Below, piece after piece: positions 18,298-27,218 of a stretch of 64,000 bases of DNA (position 1 is its first letter; each line of letters begins with the position of its first letter). The translations under genes were made by a program, and so were the position numbers. Source of the stretch: Astrobacterium formosum (GTDB lineage Bacteria > Pseudomonadota > Alphaproteobacteria > Rhizobiales > Xanthobacteraceae). The notes under the pieces were generated by a model. That model saw only the letters and a program-made list of their open reading frames with translations, was not told the DNA's origin and searched no databases. The stretch is from the NCBI GenBank assembly GCA_030848545.1, contig JAVDCA010000014.1, positions 1 to 64,000 on the forward strand, read 5' to 3'.

Positions 18298-19068
18298 TTA
18301 ACTTTCTCGCTTCACGCGACCATGCGCCGGGGCAGCGCCGCCGGGTGTCGGCGCCACCAGGGCCGGCTTGAGGACGGGGACCAGTCGGCGCTTTTCGCTG
18401 CGCGCCGGCACGGCGCGATAAACCTGCTTGGTGGCCTCGACGATGTGGACGCCCGCGAACGGACTCCACAGCATGGCGCCGGTACGCTCCCAGGCGACCG
18501 CCGAACGCAGGAACCAGCCTCGCGCCACCGGCGGCAGATATAAGGCATCCCCCCAGGACACCGGCGTGAACCAGGCCTCGCGCAGGAGCTGCATGATCTG
18601 CGTGCGCGAATAGGGGCGGCCGTGTCCGAACGGCGTCGAGTCGATGCGCGCCCACAAGCCCCGCCGATTGGGAACCACCGCCATCAGCCGCCCACCGGCC
18701 GACAGGACTCGCCAGGATTCGCGCAGCAGCGAGGCGGGATCGTGGGACATTTCCAGAGCGTGCACCAGGAGCAGGCGGTCGACGGAGGCATCCGGCAGCG
18801 GCAGTTCGTACTCGTCCACCAGGGCGGCGAGCGTCGGGCTTGCCGACGGCCATTTCAATACGCCCTGCGCCGCCGGCATGAAGGCGAGGCAACGCTCGGC
18901 TTCCTCGCGGAACAGGCCGAGATACGGGGTCGGGTAACCGATCCCGGCGACCCGCTGGCCGGTCGTATCCCGCCAAAGCGCACGGATGCCGCGTCCGACG
19001 AATCGCCGCGCCACCGTCCCGAGCCGGCGGGCGTAAAAGTCGCGCAGGTCGATGACGTCATTGGACAT
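18298..19068 (-). CDS. SAM-dependent methyltransferase, type 11-like
   Basis: A 256-residue protein starting MSNDVIDLRDFYARRLGTVA. The methyltransferase core is recognisable from VDRLLLVHALEMSHDPASLL and LSAGGRLMAVVPNRRGLWAR. The first SAM-binding glycine motif is degenerate: the expected D/E-x-G-x-G-x-G is not visible near YPTPYLGLFREEAERC, so the protein may not bind SAM in the standard way. It lies divergently from gloB with 75 bp between the starts, a conserved pairing in this group. The start at 19066-19068 is preferred over the much longer frame that runs antisense to gloB. The substrate is unknown. Confidence 0.8.
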   Translation of the reverse strand: MSNDVIDLRDFYARRLGTVARRFVGRGIRALWRDTTGQRVAGIGYPTPYLGLFREEAERCLAFMPAAQGVLKWPSASPTLAALVDEYELPLPDASVDRLLLVHALEMSHDPASLLRESWRVLSAGGRLMAVVPNRRGLWARIDSTPFGHGRPYSRTQIMQLLREAWFTPVSWGDALYLPPVARGWFLRSAVAWERTGAMLWSPFAGVHIVEATKQVYRAVPARSEKRRLVPVLKPALVAPTPGGAAPAHGRVKRES

Positions 19069-19143
19069 GGGCTGGACATTATCACGAAATATGCCCGAAA
19101 TTCGTTCCCGACCTCCCGAGGGTCGCGCCCACAGGATCGCCCC

Positions 19144-19911
19144 ATGCCCGCCGAGACCCATCTCTTTGCCTGCCTGAACGACAATTATGGCGTGCTCCTG
19201 CACGATCCGGACAGTGGCGCCACGGCCTCCATCGACGCCCCCGAGGCATCGGCGGTCGAAGCCGCGCTGGCCGCAACCGGCTGGCGGCTCACCGACATCC
19301 TGGTGACCCATCATCATGCCGACCACACCGGCGGGGTGGCGGAGCTCAAGCGGCGCCACGGCTGCCGGGTGACGGCACCACGGGGCGAAAAGCAGCCCAT
19401 CCCGGCCGTCGACAGGACGGTCGGAGAGGGCGACACCGTCACGGTGGGCGGCCTTGCGGGGCGCATCCTCGACACGCCCGGCCACACGCTCGGCCACATC
19501 ACCTATGTGTTCGATGCCGACCACATCGCGTTCGCGGGCGACACGCTGTTCTCCATCGGGTGCGGCCGCGTCATCGAGGGCACGGCGGCGATGATGTGGG
19601 ATTCTCTCCTCAAGCTGCGCGCCCTGCCCGACGCCACGCGCATATTCTGCGGCCACGAATATACTGACGCCAATATCCGCTTCGCCCTCACCGTCGAGCC
19701 GGACAACGAGGCGCTCCGCGCCCGCGCGGGCGAAGTCGAGCGCCTGCGCGCAGCCGGTCGGCCGACCATCCCGTCGACCATCGGAGCCGAGAAGCGCGCC
19801 AATCCGTTCCTGCGCGCCGACGTGCCGTCTCTCGCCGCGGCGGTCGGCCTCGCCGGCCGTCCTGCCGCCGACGTGTTCAGGGAGATCCGCGAGCGCAAGA
19901 ACAGGTTCTGA
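19144..19911 (+). CDS. gloB: Hydroxyacylglutathione hydrolase (glyoxalase II)
   Basis: Glyoxalase II hydrolyses S-lactoylglutathione to lactate and glutathione in methylglyoxal detoxification. The 255-residue metallo-beta-lactamase-fold protein has the metal motif THHHADH (residues 55-61), the later DTPGHTLGHITY, FAGDTLFSIGCGR and FCGHEYT blocks, and the C-terminal KRANPFLRAD/E-type substrate-binding segment. The start at 19144 (MPAETHLFACLNDNYGVLL) matches the family. Divergent from a methyltransferase gene. Confidence 0.95.
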   Translation: MPAETHLFACLNDNYGVLLHDPDSGATASIDAPEASAVEAALAATGWRLTDILVTHHHADHTGGVAELKRRHGCRVTAPRGEKQPIPAVDRTVGEGDTVTVGGLAGRILDTPGHTLGHITYVFDADHIAFAGDTLFSIGCGRVIEGTAAMMWDSLLKLRALPDATRIFCGHEYTDANIRFALTVEPDNEALRARAGEVERLRAAGRPTIPSTIGAEKRANPFLRADVPSLAAAVGLAGRPAADVFREIRERKNRF

Positions 19912-20016
19912 GGCAGCACCGCGCGTCACTGCGAGTTCGCCCCCCGCCCCTCGGCCTAAAAGGGCTGGAGTACATCCCTAAGAAGCAAGTGGGAGACCAT
20001 GAACTCGCCCCGCGGT

Positions 20017-20116
20017 TCCCTCCCCCTGCAAGGGGGAGGGTCAGGGAGGGGGTCAGCCACGGGCGCGGAGCGAGTGAGGACCCCCACCCCAACCCTCCCC
20101 CTTGCAGGGGGAGGGA
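20017..20116. repeat. 100-bp nested palindrome (CCCTCCCC..GGGGAGGG family)
   Basis: A 25-base left arm (20017-20041) is the exact reverse complement of the right arm (20092-20116), and each arm is itself a near-palindrome centred on CTGCAAGG or CTTGCAGG. The inner flanks pair imperfectly around a roughly 20-base loop. It lies in the 368-bp gap between gloB and the glycosyltransferase gene, which otherwise holds no supported gene. Such doubled hairpins are typical of repetitive extragenic palindromes. Confidence 0.85.
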
Positions 20117-20279
20117 GCAGGCTACGTGCGCGGCAACTTTCATCCAACGCGGGTCGACCGAAGGCCGGTGCCGAACTCGCAATGACCGCGAGAGCGCGGA
20201 AATTCTGAACAACCGTTCACGGCACAAATCGCGCCTCCGCGCGTTGTCTTCGGGTTTCGCATGACCTGAGGATCTTCGC

Positions 20280-21959
20280 GTGGTCGATACGACCCTCGTC
20301 CTGCCGCGGGCTCGTCGCGCCGTCGCGGTCGATACGGAATTCGTCGTCATTACGGTCACGCTCATCGGCGTGCTCGCTGTCGGGCTCGCCACGGCGGGCG
20401 ACTACGCCCTGTCGGTCGACGAATTCAACACCGACGATTATGGCCCCAAGGCGCTCGCCTGGTACACGTCCGCCTTCACCGACCGCTCCCATTTCGACAC
20501 GGTCGAAGCGCCGCTGTGGCTCTACGGTCCCTGGTTCCAGATGCTGGTGGGGTTCGCGCAGTCGCTCGGCTTCGGCGACGCCGTCACCATACGCCACGCC
20601 ATGACCTTCTCGCTCGGCCTCGCCGGTCTCGCCGCCGTGGTGCCGATCGCCCGCCTCGTCATCGGCCGCTGGGCCGGCGCCATCGCGCTCTCGCTGTGCC
20701 TCCTGACCGGCTACGTGTACGGCAACCTGTTCGTCGCCACCATCGACGTGCCGTTCCTGTTCGCCATGAGCTGGGCGACGCTCGCCATCATCATGATGGC
20801 GCGCGCATCGGCCCAGGCCCCTGCCTGGAGCGCGACCATGATGGCCGGCCTGTTCATGGGGCTTGCGCTCACCACCCGCACCGGCGGCGTTATCACCCAC
20901 GTCTATCTCGCCGGCGCCCTCGGCCTGGCGGCCCTCGACGCCCTGCTGCGGCAGGGCGCCGCCGCGTGGCCGCTGCTGCGGCGAAGCGCGCTGCATGCGG
21001 GCGCCGCCGTCGTACTCGCCTGGATCGTCGCCGTGGCGCTGTGGCCGTGGCTGCAGCTCGGCAATCCGTTGCGCCAGTTCGCTCACGCCCACGCGCATTT
21101 CGCCACCATCGCGACCTCGTTCGAGTTCGCCAACTGGGGCATGGCCACGCGTACCGACGCCGTGCCCTGGTGGTACATCGGCGGCCAGTTGCTGGTGCGC
21201 CTGCCGGAAGGCTTTCTGGCCCTGCTCGCCATCGCGCTGGCGTTCGGGACGGCGGCGGGGCTGGGGTGGAGCCGCACGGCATTTGTGGCCTGGCGCCGGC
21301 ATGGTGTCGGCGGTCTGCGCCGCCCCCTGATGGCGCTCGCCGAAACCCGCGGCATGCTCGTCATCACCGTCGCCGCGGTGGCGCCGCTCGTCATCGTGGT
21401 GGCGACGGGCTCGACCCTCTATGACGGCGTCCGCCACGTGCTGTTCACCCTGCCGATGCTCGCCCTCCTCGCCGCCTGGGGTGCCATACGGCTGTGGCCG
21501 TTGCTGCGCCGCATACCGATCATCACCGGCTTCGCCGCCGCCATCCACGCGACCGCGCTCGCCGCCACACTCGTGATCCTCCACCCGCTCGAATACACGG
21601 CCATGAATGCCGTCGCGGGCGGGGTCGCCGGCGCCCGCGGCCGCTTCGAGCTCGACTACTGGAGCCTCGCCGTGGCGCCGGCCCTGCGCCGCCTCGAGGC
21701 CATGACGGACGGCGATCCGCGCTTCCGGCAAAGGCCGCCGCGGGTGATGGTGTGCATCGGCTGGCGCGAGCAGATGGCCGGCATCCTGTTCCGCCGTCCC
21801 TGGCTGCTGGAGACCGATCCCAAAAAAGCCGACTACCTGATCGCCACCGAGCGCTCTCCCTGCGGCCGCGGCACCGGTGCCGTCCTGGTCGACACCGTCG
21901 AACGCTTCGGCGTTCCGTTCGGCTGGATTTACGCCAACAACCGTGGCAATCAGAATTGA
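20280..21959 (+). CDS. Membrane glycosyltransferase, GT39/ArnT-like
   Basis: A 559-residue polytopic membrane protein starting at a GTG. After a first helix (about 20-42) comes an acidic loop, YALSVDEFNTDDYGPKAL, which resembles the DE-type catalytic loop of GT39/GT-C enzymes that use polyprenyl-linked sugars. Ten or more further hydrophobic segments follow, and the last 130 residues are mostly soluble. GT-C enzymes act on the outer face of the inner membrane, for example decorating lipid A or proteins. The cupin gene overlaps the stop by 1 bp. The acceptor and sugar cannot be predicted. Confidence 0.7.
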   Translation: MVDTTLVLPRARRAVAVDTEFVVITVTLIGVLAVGLATAGDYALSVDEFNTDDYGPKALAWYTSAFTDRSHFDTVEAPLWLYGPWFQMLVGFAQSLGFGDAVTIRHAMTFSLGLAGLAAVVPIARLVIGRWAGAIALSLCLLTGYVYGNLFVATIDVPFLFAMSWATLAIIMMARASAQAPAWSATMMAGLFMGLALTTRTGGVITHVYLAGALGLAALDALLRQGAAAWPLLRRSALHAGAAVVLAWIVAVALWPWLQLGNPLRQFAHAHAHFATIATSFEFANWGMATRTDAVPWWYIGGQLLVRLPEGFLALLAIALAFGTAAGLGWSRTAFVAWRRHGVGGLRRPLMALAETRGMLVITVAAVAPLVIVVATGSTLYDGVRHVLFTLPMLALLAAWGAIRLWPLLRRIPIITGFAAAIHATALAATLVILHPLEYTAMNAVAGGVAGARGRFELDYWSLAVAPALRRLEAMTDGDPRFRQRPPRVMVCIGWREQMAGILFRRPWLLETDPKKADYLIATERSPCGRGTGAVLVDTVERFGVPFGWIYANNRGNQN

Positions 21960-22438
21960 TGTCCCAGGACCAGAACTTACCCGACCAGAACCTACCCCAG
22001 CCCGAAGCGCTCTCCCGCACCCTCTCGGCCGCCGAGGTGATCAGCCTGCTCGACCTCAAGGCGCACCCGGAAGGTGGCTATTACCGCGAGACCCACCGCG
22101 ACGAGCGCGAGCATGACGGTCGCTCCGCCGCGACCGCGATCTACTTCCTCCTGCCCGCCGGCCGCCGCTCCCACTGGCACCGCATCGACGCCGCCGAGGT
22201 GTGGCACTACTACGCTGGCGCTCCCCTCAAGCTGGAGATCCACGACGGCACGGCGACCCAGGAGGCGTATCTCGGCCCCGATCTGCGCGCCGGCGAACGC
22301 CCGCAGGTGGTGGTGCCGGCCAATGCCTGGCAGGCCGCCGAAAGCCTCGGCGAATGGACGCTGGTGGGCTGCACCGTCGCCCCCGGTTTCGTGTTCGAGC
22401 GCTTCGAACTTGCGCCGCCGGACTGGTCGCCGGGCTGA
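21959..22438 (+). CDS. DUF985 cupin-domain protein
   Basis: A 159-residue single-domain cupin. The DUF985 landmarks are HPEGGYYRETHRD, AIYFLLPAGRRSHWHRID, AEVWHYYAGAPLKL and the C-terminal LVGCTVAPGFVFERFELA. The histidines in SHWHRID and VWHYY are likely metal ligands. The ATG at 21959 shares its first base with the final base of the upstream TGA, so it is translationally coupled to the glycosyltransferase-like gene. The family may include isomerase-like enzymes, but no function is assigned here. Confidence 0.88.
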   Translation: MSQDQNLPDQNLPQPEALSRTLSAAEVISLLDLKAHPEGGYYRETHRDEREHDGRSAATAIYFLLPAGRRSHWHRIDAAEVWHYYAGAPLKLEIHDGTATQEAYLGPDLRAGERPQVVVPANAWQAAESLGEWTLVGCTVAPGFVFERFELAPPDWSPG

Positions 22439-22568
22439 AGGCTCGACACACGACCGGCACACTTGCGGCTCGCCGGTGGCATCGACGCGACCAAGCAATG
22501 ATCAATGGTTTCCCGGCGAACGATCGCCGTTCCGGAGCGTTGACCGCGCGGGGACAAAGGAGGTCGCC

Positions 22569-22841
22569 ATGCGCTCAATGCTCGCCGCCACTCTCTTGAT
22601 CACGACCGCAGTCTTCTCGACTTCTCCTGCCGGTGCCCAGACGACCGGCGTCGGCACGCCCATGGTCGATGTCGTCGAGGCGCGTGACATCGCCGCCTTC
22701 AACGGCGTCGCGTTGATCGACAAGATCGAATTCGACGAAGGCGTGTGGAAGGTCGAAGGCCGCGACCGCGCCGATCGCCGCGTCGAAATGCGCATCGACC
22801 CGGAAACCGGCGAGATCGAGGAGATGGAGCGCTTCCGCTGA
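22569..22841 (+). CDS. Secreted PepSY-like small protein
   Basis: A 90-residue protein with a clear Sec signal peptide (MRSMLAATLLITTAVFSTSPAGA, likely cut after AGA or AQ). The mature part, with EARDIAAFNGVALIDKIEFD, WKVEGRDRADRRVEMRIDPE and TGEIEEMERF, follows the PepSY pattern, a small periplasmic domain often linked to protease inhibition. A strong ribosome binding site, AAAGGAGGT, stands just before the ATG at 22569. It is monocistronic: about 130 bp separate it from the cupin gene and a palindromic repeat follows. Confidence 0.8.
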   Translation: MRSMLAATLLITTAVFSTSPAGAQTTGVGTPMVDVVEARDIAAFNGVALIDKIEFDEGVWKVEGRDRADRRVEMRIDPETGEIEEMERFR

Positions 22842-22852
22842 GGATAGTTCGC

Positions 22853-22924
22853 CATGGCGAGCGCAACGAAGCTCTTTATAGTGCAGCCCCGGCTTGCTTC
22901 GCCGCTCCGCTCCTCGCAATGACG
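22853..22924. repeat. Intergenic palindrome (CATTGCGAGC..GCTTCGC..CTCGCAATGACG family)
   Basis: CATGGCGAGCGCAACGAAGC at the left and CTTCGCCGCTCCGCTCCTCG with CAATGACG at the right form an imperfect inverted repeat. A fuller copy of the same family lies at 60847-60963. It sits between converging genes. Confidence 0.7.
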
Positions 22925-22946
22925 GATCGAACGGACGGCAGTTGGT

Positions 22947-23756
22947 TCACTTCAGCCCGTCGATGAATTCGCGTGCGGCCGCGACGGCGCCGTGCTCGCC
23001 GAGGTCCACATGGCCGCCGGCGGGAAAGCGCACGAAGCGCTTCGGTGCCGTGATGGCAGCATAGAGTGCTTCGCCGTAGCGGATCGGCACGATGTCGTCG
23101 TTCTCGCCGTGCATCACCAGCACGGGGGCGCGGATGCGCGCGACCATGAGGTCGGACCGGTACTGGTCCTTCATCATCCAGGCCACCGGAAGGAAGGGAT
23201 AGCGGCTCGCCGCGATGGCGAGCGTCGAGGTGAACGGCGCCTCCAGGACCACCGCCAAGACCACCGCCTCGACATCGTGCCCGGCCGCCACCGCGACCGC
23301 CACCGCCGTGCCGAGGGATTCCCCCCACAGAACCAACCGCCCGGGATAGCGACGCATCGCCTCGTCATAGGCGGCGGCGGCGTCGAGCATGATTCCGGCC
23401 TCGGTGGGGCTGCCGGAGGAGCCGCCATAGCCGCGATAGCTCAGCGCCAGGATGCCGTAGCCCGCTTCGGCGAGCGCGCGAAAGCGCGGCACGCGGTGGC
23501 CGAGATTGCCGCCATTGCCGTGGAAATAGACGATCACGGGCCGGCCTTCGCGGGGCGGCACGTGCCAGGCGATGACGCGCTCGCCGTCGGCGGACGACAG
23601 CGTGATCTCCTCGGCGGCCGGGATTCCAGCCGCCTGCGGCGACACCCGCTCGCGGTGCGGGAAATACATCATGCTGCGCTGGACGACGTAGAGCAGTGCC
23701 GCCACGCCGCAATAGGCGAGCACGAGTACGACGAGGAGCGTCTTGAGGGTCGACAT
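22947..23756 (-). CDS. Membrane-anchored alpha/beta hydrolase
   Basis: A 269-residue protein with one N-terminal hydrophobic anchor (TLLVVLVLAYCGVAALLYVV) followed by an alpha/beta-hydrolase domain. The oxyanion region is VIVYFHGNGGNLGHRVPRF, the nucleophile elbow is LWGESLGTAVAV (GxSxG), the acidic residue is probably in VMHGENDDIVP, and the last catalytic His is in PAGGHVDLGEH. It resembles the ABHD13/BEM46-type hydrolases. The substrate is unknown. It lies 12 bp downstream of the DUF3574 gene on the same strand. Confidence 0.87.
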   Translation of the reverse strand: MSTLKTLLVVLVLAYCGVAALLYVVQRSMMYFPHRERVSPQAAGIPAAEEITLSSADGERVIAWHVPPREGRPVIVYFHGNGGNLGHRVPRFRALAEAGYGILALSYRGYGGSSGSPTEAGIMLDAAAAYDEAMRRYPGRLVLWGESLGTAVAVAVAAGHDVEAVVLAVVLEAPFTSTLAIAASRYPFLPVAWMMKDQYRSDLMVARIRAPVLVMHGENDDIVPIRYGEALYAAITAPKRFVRFPAGGHVDLGEHGAVAAAREFIDGLK

Positions 23757-23768
23757 GGCCCGCCGTCC

Positions 23769-24185
23769 TCAGAACGAGGCGCAGACCGGACGGGTCAAGA
23801 CCCCGATCGCGTCCTGGCGAAATCGGGATTTGTAGGCGGCGACGATCCGGGCGATCTTCTCGCCGGTGTCGGCGTCCGCCGCCACGACGACGCGCACGAT
23901 CTTGGAGGGTTCGTGCACCACCGCCCTGGTCCTGGCGTCACGCCACTGCCCGGCGGCATCGAATACCGTGAGCCCGTCGGGAAAGCGCGGCGTCACCTCC
24001 TGGGCGACGAAGCGCGCGAAACGAGCTTCCGTCACCGCGAGCCGCCCGCCGATATGGCGGCCGAACATCAATTCGACCTCCATCATGGGCTTTTGCGGCG
24101 CCGCGCAGGCGAACGGCTGCGCGGCGGCGGGCTCGAACGCCATCACGGAGAGAAGAGCAAGACCAGCCATCTGCAGTGCCGACAT
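23769..24185 (-). CDS. DUF3574 domain protein, exported
   Basis: A 138-residue protein with a Sec signal peptide (MSALQMAGLALLSVMAFEPAAA, cut near AAAQ). The mature domain carries DUF3574 features: EVELMFGRHIGGRLAVTEAR, TPRFPDGLTVFDAAGQWR and EPSKIVRVVVAADADT. The ATG at 24183-24185 is chosen because GGGAGGAGTC lies just upstream and the signal peptide begins there; the in-frame extension to 24281 is not signal-like. No function is known. It probably forms a two-gene unit with the hydrolase. Confidence 0.82.
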   Translation of the reverse strand: MSALQMAGLALLSVMAFEPAAAQPFACAAPQKPMMEVELMFGRHIGGRLAVTEARFARFVAQEVTPRFPDGLTVFDAAGQWRDARTRAVVHEPSKIVRVVVAADADTGEKIARIVAAYKSRFRQDAIGVLTRPVCASF

Positions 24186-24292
24186 GACTCCTCCCGCCCA
24201 CAGGCGAACCAAACAGCCCGGAAGCCGCGAAGAAACGACCGAAGCACTTCGCCCGCCGTCGCTTGTCGCGACGACGATCACATATAGCGAAA

Positions 24293-24318
24293 ACGGCCGG
24301 GTCTTTCGACCCGGCCGT
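24293..24318 (-). terminator. Intrinsic terminator of the transhydrogenase operon
   Basis: ACGGCCGGGTC and GACCCGGCCGT make a perfect 11-bp stem with a four-base loop, followed on the minus strand by TTTTCGC, about 30 bp beyond the pntB stop. Confidence 0.8.
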
Positions 24319-24348
24319 TCGTGACTTGCGATCGAAGCGTGGGCGGCC

Positions 24349-25746
24349 TCAGCCGAGCGCCTTGACGATCTCTTCGGTCATCTTCTTGGCATCGCCCAGG
24401 AGCATCATCGTGTTGTCGCGATAGAACAACGGATTGTCGATGCCGGCATAGCCGGAGGCGAGCGAGCGCTTGTTGAACATCACCGTGCCGCTCTTCCACA
24501 CCTGGAGAACCGGCATGCCGAAGATCGGCGACGACGGATCGTCTTCCGCCGCCGGGTTGGTGACGTCGTTGGCGCCGATCACATAGGCGACGTCCGACTG
24601 CGGGAACTCGGAGTTGATGTCCTCCAGTTCGAACACCTCGTCGTAGGGCACGTTGGCCTCGGCGAGCAGCACGTTCATGTGGCCCGGCATGCGGCCGGCG
24701 ACCGGATGAATGGCGTACTTCACCTCGACGCCTTCGGCCTTGAGCTTGTCGCCCATTTCGCGCAGCGCGTGCTGGGCCTGGGCGACCGCCATGCCGTAGC
24801 CCGGGACGATGATCACCTTGCCGGCGTTCTTGAGGATGAACGCGGCATCGTCGGCGGAGCCGATCTTGACCGGCCGCTGTTCCTTGCCGGCGGTCGGGCC
24901 GGCGGTTTCACCGCCGAAGCCGCCCATGATCACCGAGATGAACGAGCGGTTCATGCCCTTGCACATGATGTAGGACAGGATCGCGCCCGAGGAGCCGACG
25001 AGGGCGCCGGTGATGATCAGGGCCGAGTTGCCGAGCGTGAAGCCGATGCCGGCCGCCGCCCAACCCGAGTAGGAGTTCAGCATCGAGATCACGACCGGCA
25101 TATCGGCGCCGCCGATCGGGACGATGATGAGGGCTCCAAACACGAAGGAGACCAGCGTCAACAGCCAGAAGGCGACGTAGCTTTCCTGGGAGGCGAGCCA
25201 CCAGATCAGAAGCACGATCGCGACCGCGAGGCCGATATTGATGGCGTGCCGGAACGGCAGGATGATCGGCGCGCCGCTCATGCGGCCGGAGAGTTTCGCA
25301 AACGCGATCACCGAACCGGTGAACGTGATGGCGCCGATGGCGACGCCGAGCGACATTTCAATCAGGCTGGAGCCGTGGATGGCACCGACGCTGCCGATGT
25401 CGAAGGCGGCCGGGGCATAGAGCGCACCGGCGGCGACCAGAACCGCCGCCATGCCGACCAGCGAGTGGAAGGCCGCGACCAGTTCCGGCATCATGGTCAT
25501 CGACACCTTGCGGGCGATGTAGGCGCCGATGCCGCCGCCGATGCCCATGCCGATGATGACCAGGATCCAGGCGCCGATGCCGGCCGGCACGTGTGCGGCG
25601 AGCGTCGTGACGATCGCGATCGTCATGCCGATCATGCCGAACAGGTTGCCGCGACGGCTCGATTCAGGGCTCGACAGGCCGCGCAGCGCCATGATGAACA
25701 GGACGCCGGCGACCAAGTAGAGCAAAGCTGCGATATTCGCGTTCAT
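24349..25746 (-). CDS. pntB: NAD(P) transhydrogenase (Re/Si-specific) subunit beta
   Basis: PntB carries most of the proton channel (domain II) and the NADP(H)-binding domain III. The 465-residue product has about nine hydrophobic segments in its first 260 residues, including GGIGAYIARKVSMTMMPEL, and a soluble C-terminal domain with VIIVPGYGMAVAQAQHAL, the conserved NADP site, and VIGANDVTNPAA. The enzyme couples proton re-entry to hydride transfer from NADH to NADP+. It is third in the operon pntAA-pntAB-pntB, about 10 bp after pntAB, and closed by a strong terminator. Confidence 0.97.
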   Translation of the reverse strand: MNANIAALLYLVAGVLFIMALRGLSSPESSRRGNLFGMIGMTIAIVTTLAAHVPAGIGAWILVIIGMGIGGGIGAYIARKVSMTMMPELVAAFHSLVGMAAVLVAAGALYAPAAFDIGSVGAIHGSSLIEMSLGVAIGAITFTGSVIAFAKLSGRMSGAPIILPFRHAINIGLAVAIVLLIWWLASQESYVAFWLLTLVSFVFGALIIVPIGGADMPVVISMLNSYSGWAAAGIGFTLGNSALIITGALVGSSGAILSYIMCKGMNRSFISVIMGGFGGETAGPTAGKEQRPVKIGSADDAAFILKNAGKVIIVPGYGMAVAQAQHALREMGDKLKAEGVEVKYAIHPVAGRMPGHMNVLLAEANVPYDEVFELEDINSEFPQSDVAYVIGANDVTNPAAEDDPSSPIFGMPVLQVWKSGTVMFNKRSLASGYAGIDNPLFYRDNTMMLLGDAKKMTEEIVKALG

Positions 25747-25756
25747 TGCCCGGTCC

Positions 25757-26074
25757 TCACTTTTTCTTCTTCTGGTACATGGCGAGCATGCGCTGGGTGA
25801 CCAGGAAGCCGCCGAAAATGTTGACCGAAGCCATAATCAACGCGAAGAACCCGAGTACGCGGGCGAAGGTCGTGCCCGACTCGATGAGCGGCACGCCGAC
25901 GGCGAGCAGGGCGCCGACGACGATCACCGAAGAGATCGCGTTGGTCACCGACATCAGCGGCGTGTGCAGGGCCGGGGTCACCGACCAGACGACGAAATAG
26001 CCGACGAAGACGGCCAGTACGAAAATTGACAGGCGGAAGACGAACGGATCGACCGCGGTTGTTATATGGTCCAT
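25757..26074 (-). CDS. pntAB: NAD(P) transhydrogenase subunit alpha, membrane part (PntAB)
   Basis: A 105-residue membrane protein with three hydrophobic segments: FRLSIFVLAVFVGYFVVWSV, SVIVVGALLAVGVPLI and VLGFFALIMASVNIFGGFLV. The motif TPALHTPLMSVTNAISS is diagnostic. In many alphaproteobacteria the alpha subunit is split into a soluble NAD-binding part (PntAA) and this membrane part. The start at 26072-26074 is chosen because MDHITTAVDPFVF fits the family and the longer frame overlaps pntAA. Confidence 0.95.
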   Translation of the reverse strand: MDHITTAVDPFVFRLSIFVLAVFVGYFVVWSVTPALHTPLMSVTNAISSVIVVGALLAVGVPLIESGTTFARVLGFFALIMASVNIFGGFLVTQRMLAMYQKKKK

Positions 26075-26087
26075 GTCGGGTTCTCCT

Positions 26088-27218
26088 TCAGACCGCGGCC
26101 TTGGCGAAGTTCGGGTGAACCACCGCGCCATCGCGGGTGAGCGCGGTCGCCTTGACGATATCGTCGTCCCAATTGACGGCCAGCGCCTTGGTCTTCTTGT
26201 CGATGAGGATTTCCAGAAACGCATAGAGGTTCTTGGCGTAGAGGCTCGACGACGAGGCGGCGATACGGCCGGGTACGTTGGCGTAGCCGGCGATCTTGAC
26301 GCCGTCCACCTCGACGACCTTGCCGTACTGTGCGCCTTCCACATTGCCGCCGCGCTCGACGGCGAGATCGACCAGCACCGAACCGGGCTTCATGGTCTTG
26401 ATCATGTCGGCGGTGACCAGCTTGGGCGCCGGACGGCCGGGGATCAACGCCGTGGTGATGACGATGTCCTGCTTCTTGATGTGGTCGGCGATCAACGCCG
26501 CCTGCTTGGCCTTGTATTCGGCCGACATTTCCTTGGCGTAACCGCCTGCGGTCTCGGCCTGCTTGAACTCGTCGTCCTCGACGGCGATGAACTTGGCCCC
26601 GAGGCTCGCCACCTGCTCCTTGACGGCCGGACGGACGTCGGTGGCGGTGACGATGGCGCCCATGCGGCGAGCGGTCGCGATCGCCTGCAGACCGGCGACG
26701 CCGACGCCCATGATGAACACCTTGGCGGCTGGCACGGTGCCGGCCGGGGTCATCATCATCGGGAAGGCGCGGCCGTATTCGCCGGCGGCGTCGACGACGG
26801 CCCGGTAGCCGGCGAGGTTCGCCTGGCTCGACAGAACGTCCATGACCTGCGCGCGGGTGATGCGCGGCATCAGCTCCATCGCGAAGGCGACCACATTCGC
26901 CTTGGCCATGGCCTGCAGGGCGTCGTCATGGCCGTACGGGTCCATGATGGCGATGACGAGGGCGCCGGGCTTGTAGGCCGAGAGCTCGCTCTCGGTCGGC
27001 CGGCGCACCTTGAGGACGATGTCGGCGCCGCTGACGGCGTCGGAAGCGATGGTCGCGCCGGCTTGTTCATAGTCGGCGTCGAGGATGCCGGACTTGACGC
27101 CGGCACCGGGCTCGACGGCGATGTCGGCGCCCAGGGCTTTGAGTTTTTTGACAGTATCGGGAGTCGCGGATACCCGCGGCTCGCCCGGATCGATTTCAAC
27201 GGCAACAGCGATTTTCAT
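26088..27218 (-). CDS. pntAA: NAD(P) transhydrogenase subunit alpha, soluble NAD-binding part (PntAA)
   Basis: A 376-residue domain I protein related to alanine dehydrogenase. It begins MKIAVAVEIDPGEPRVSATP; the Rossmann segment is VFIMGVGVAGLQAIATARRMGA followed by VTATDVRPAVKEQVASLGA, and it has the mobile-loop region near YAKEMSAEY. It binds NAD(H) and hands hydride to domain III of PntB. The start at 27216-27218 is preferred over 27266 by family alignment. It is the first gene of the operon; a 49-residue oxidase-subunit gene lies 90 bp upstream on the same strand. Confidence 0.96.
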   Translation of the reverse strand: MKIAVAVEIDPGEPRVSATPDTVKKLKALGADIAVEPGAGVKSGILDADYEQAGATIASDAVSGADIVLKVRRPTESELSAYKPGALVIAIMDPYGHDDALQAMAKANVVAFAMELMPRITRAQVMDVLSSQANLAGYRAVVDAAGEYGRAFPMMMTPAGTVPAAKVFIMGVGVAGLQAIATARRMGAIVTATDVRPAVKEQVASLGAKFIAVEDDEFKQAETAGGYAKEMSAEYKAKQAALIADHIKKQDIVITTALIPGRPAPKLVTADMIKTMKPGSVLVDLAVERGGNVEGAQYGKVVEVDGVKIAGYANVPGRIAASSSSLYAKNLYAFLEILIDKKTKALAVNWDDDIVKATALTRDGAVVHPNFAKAAV

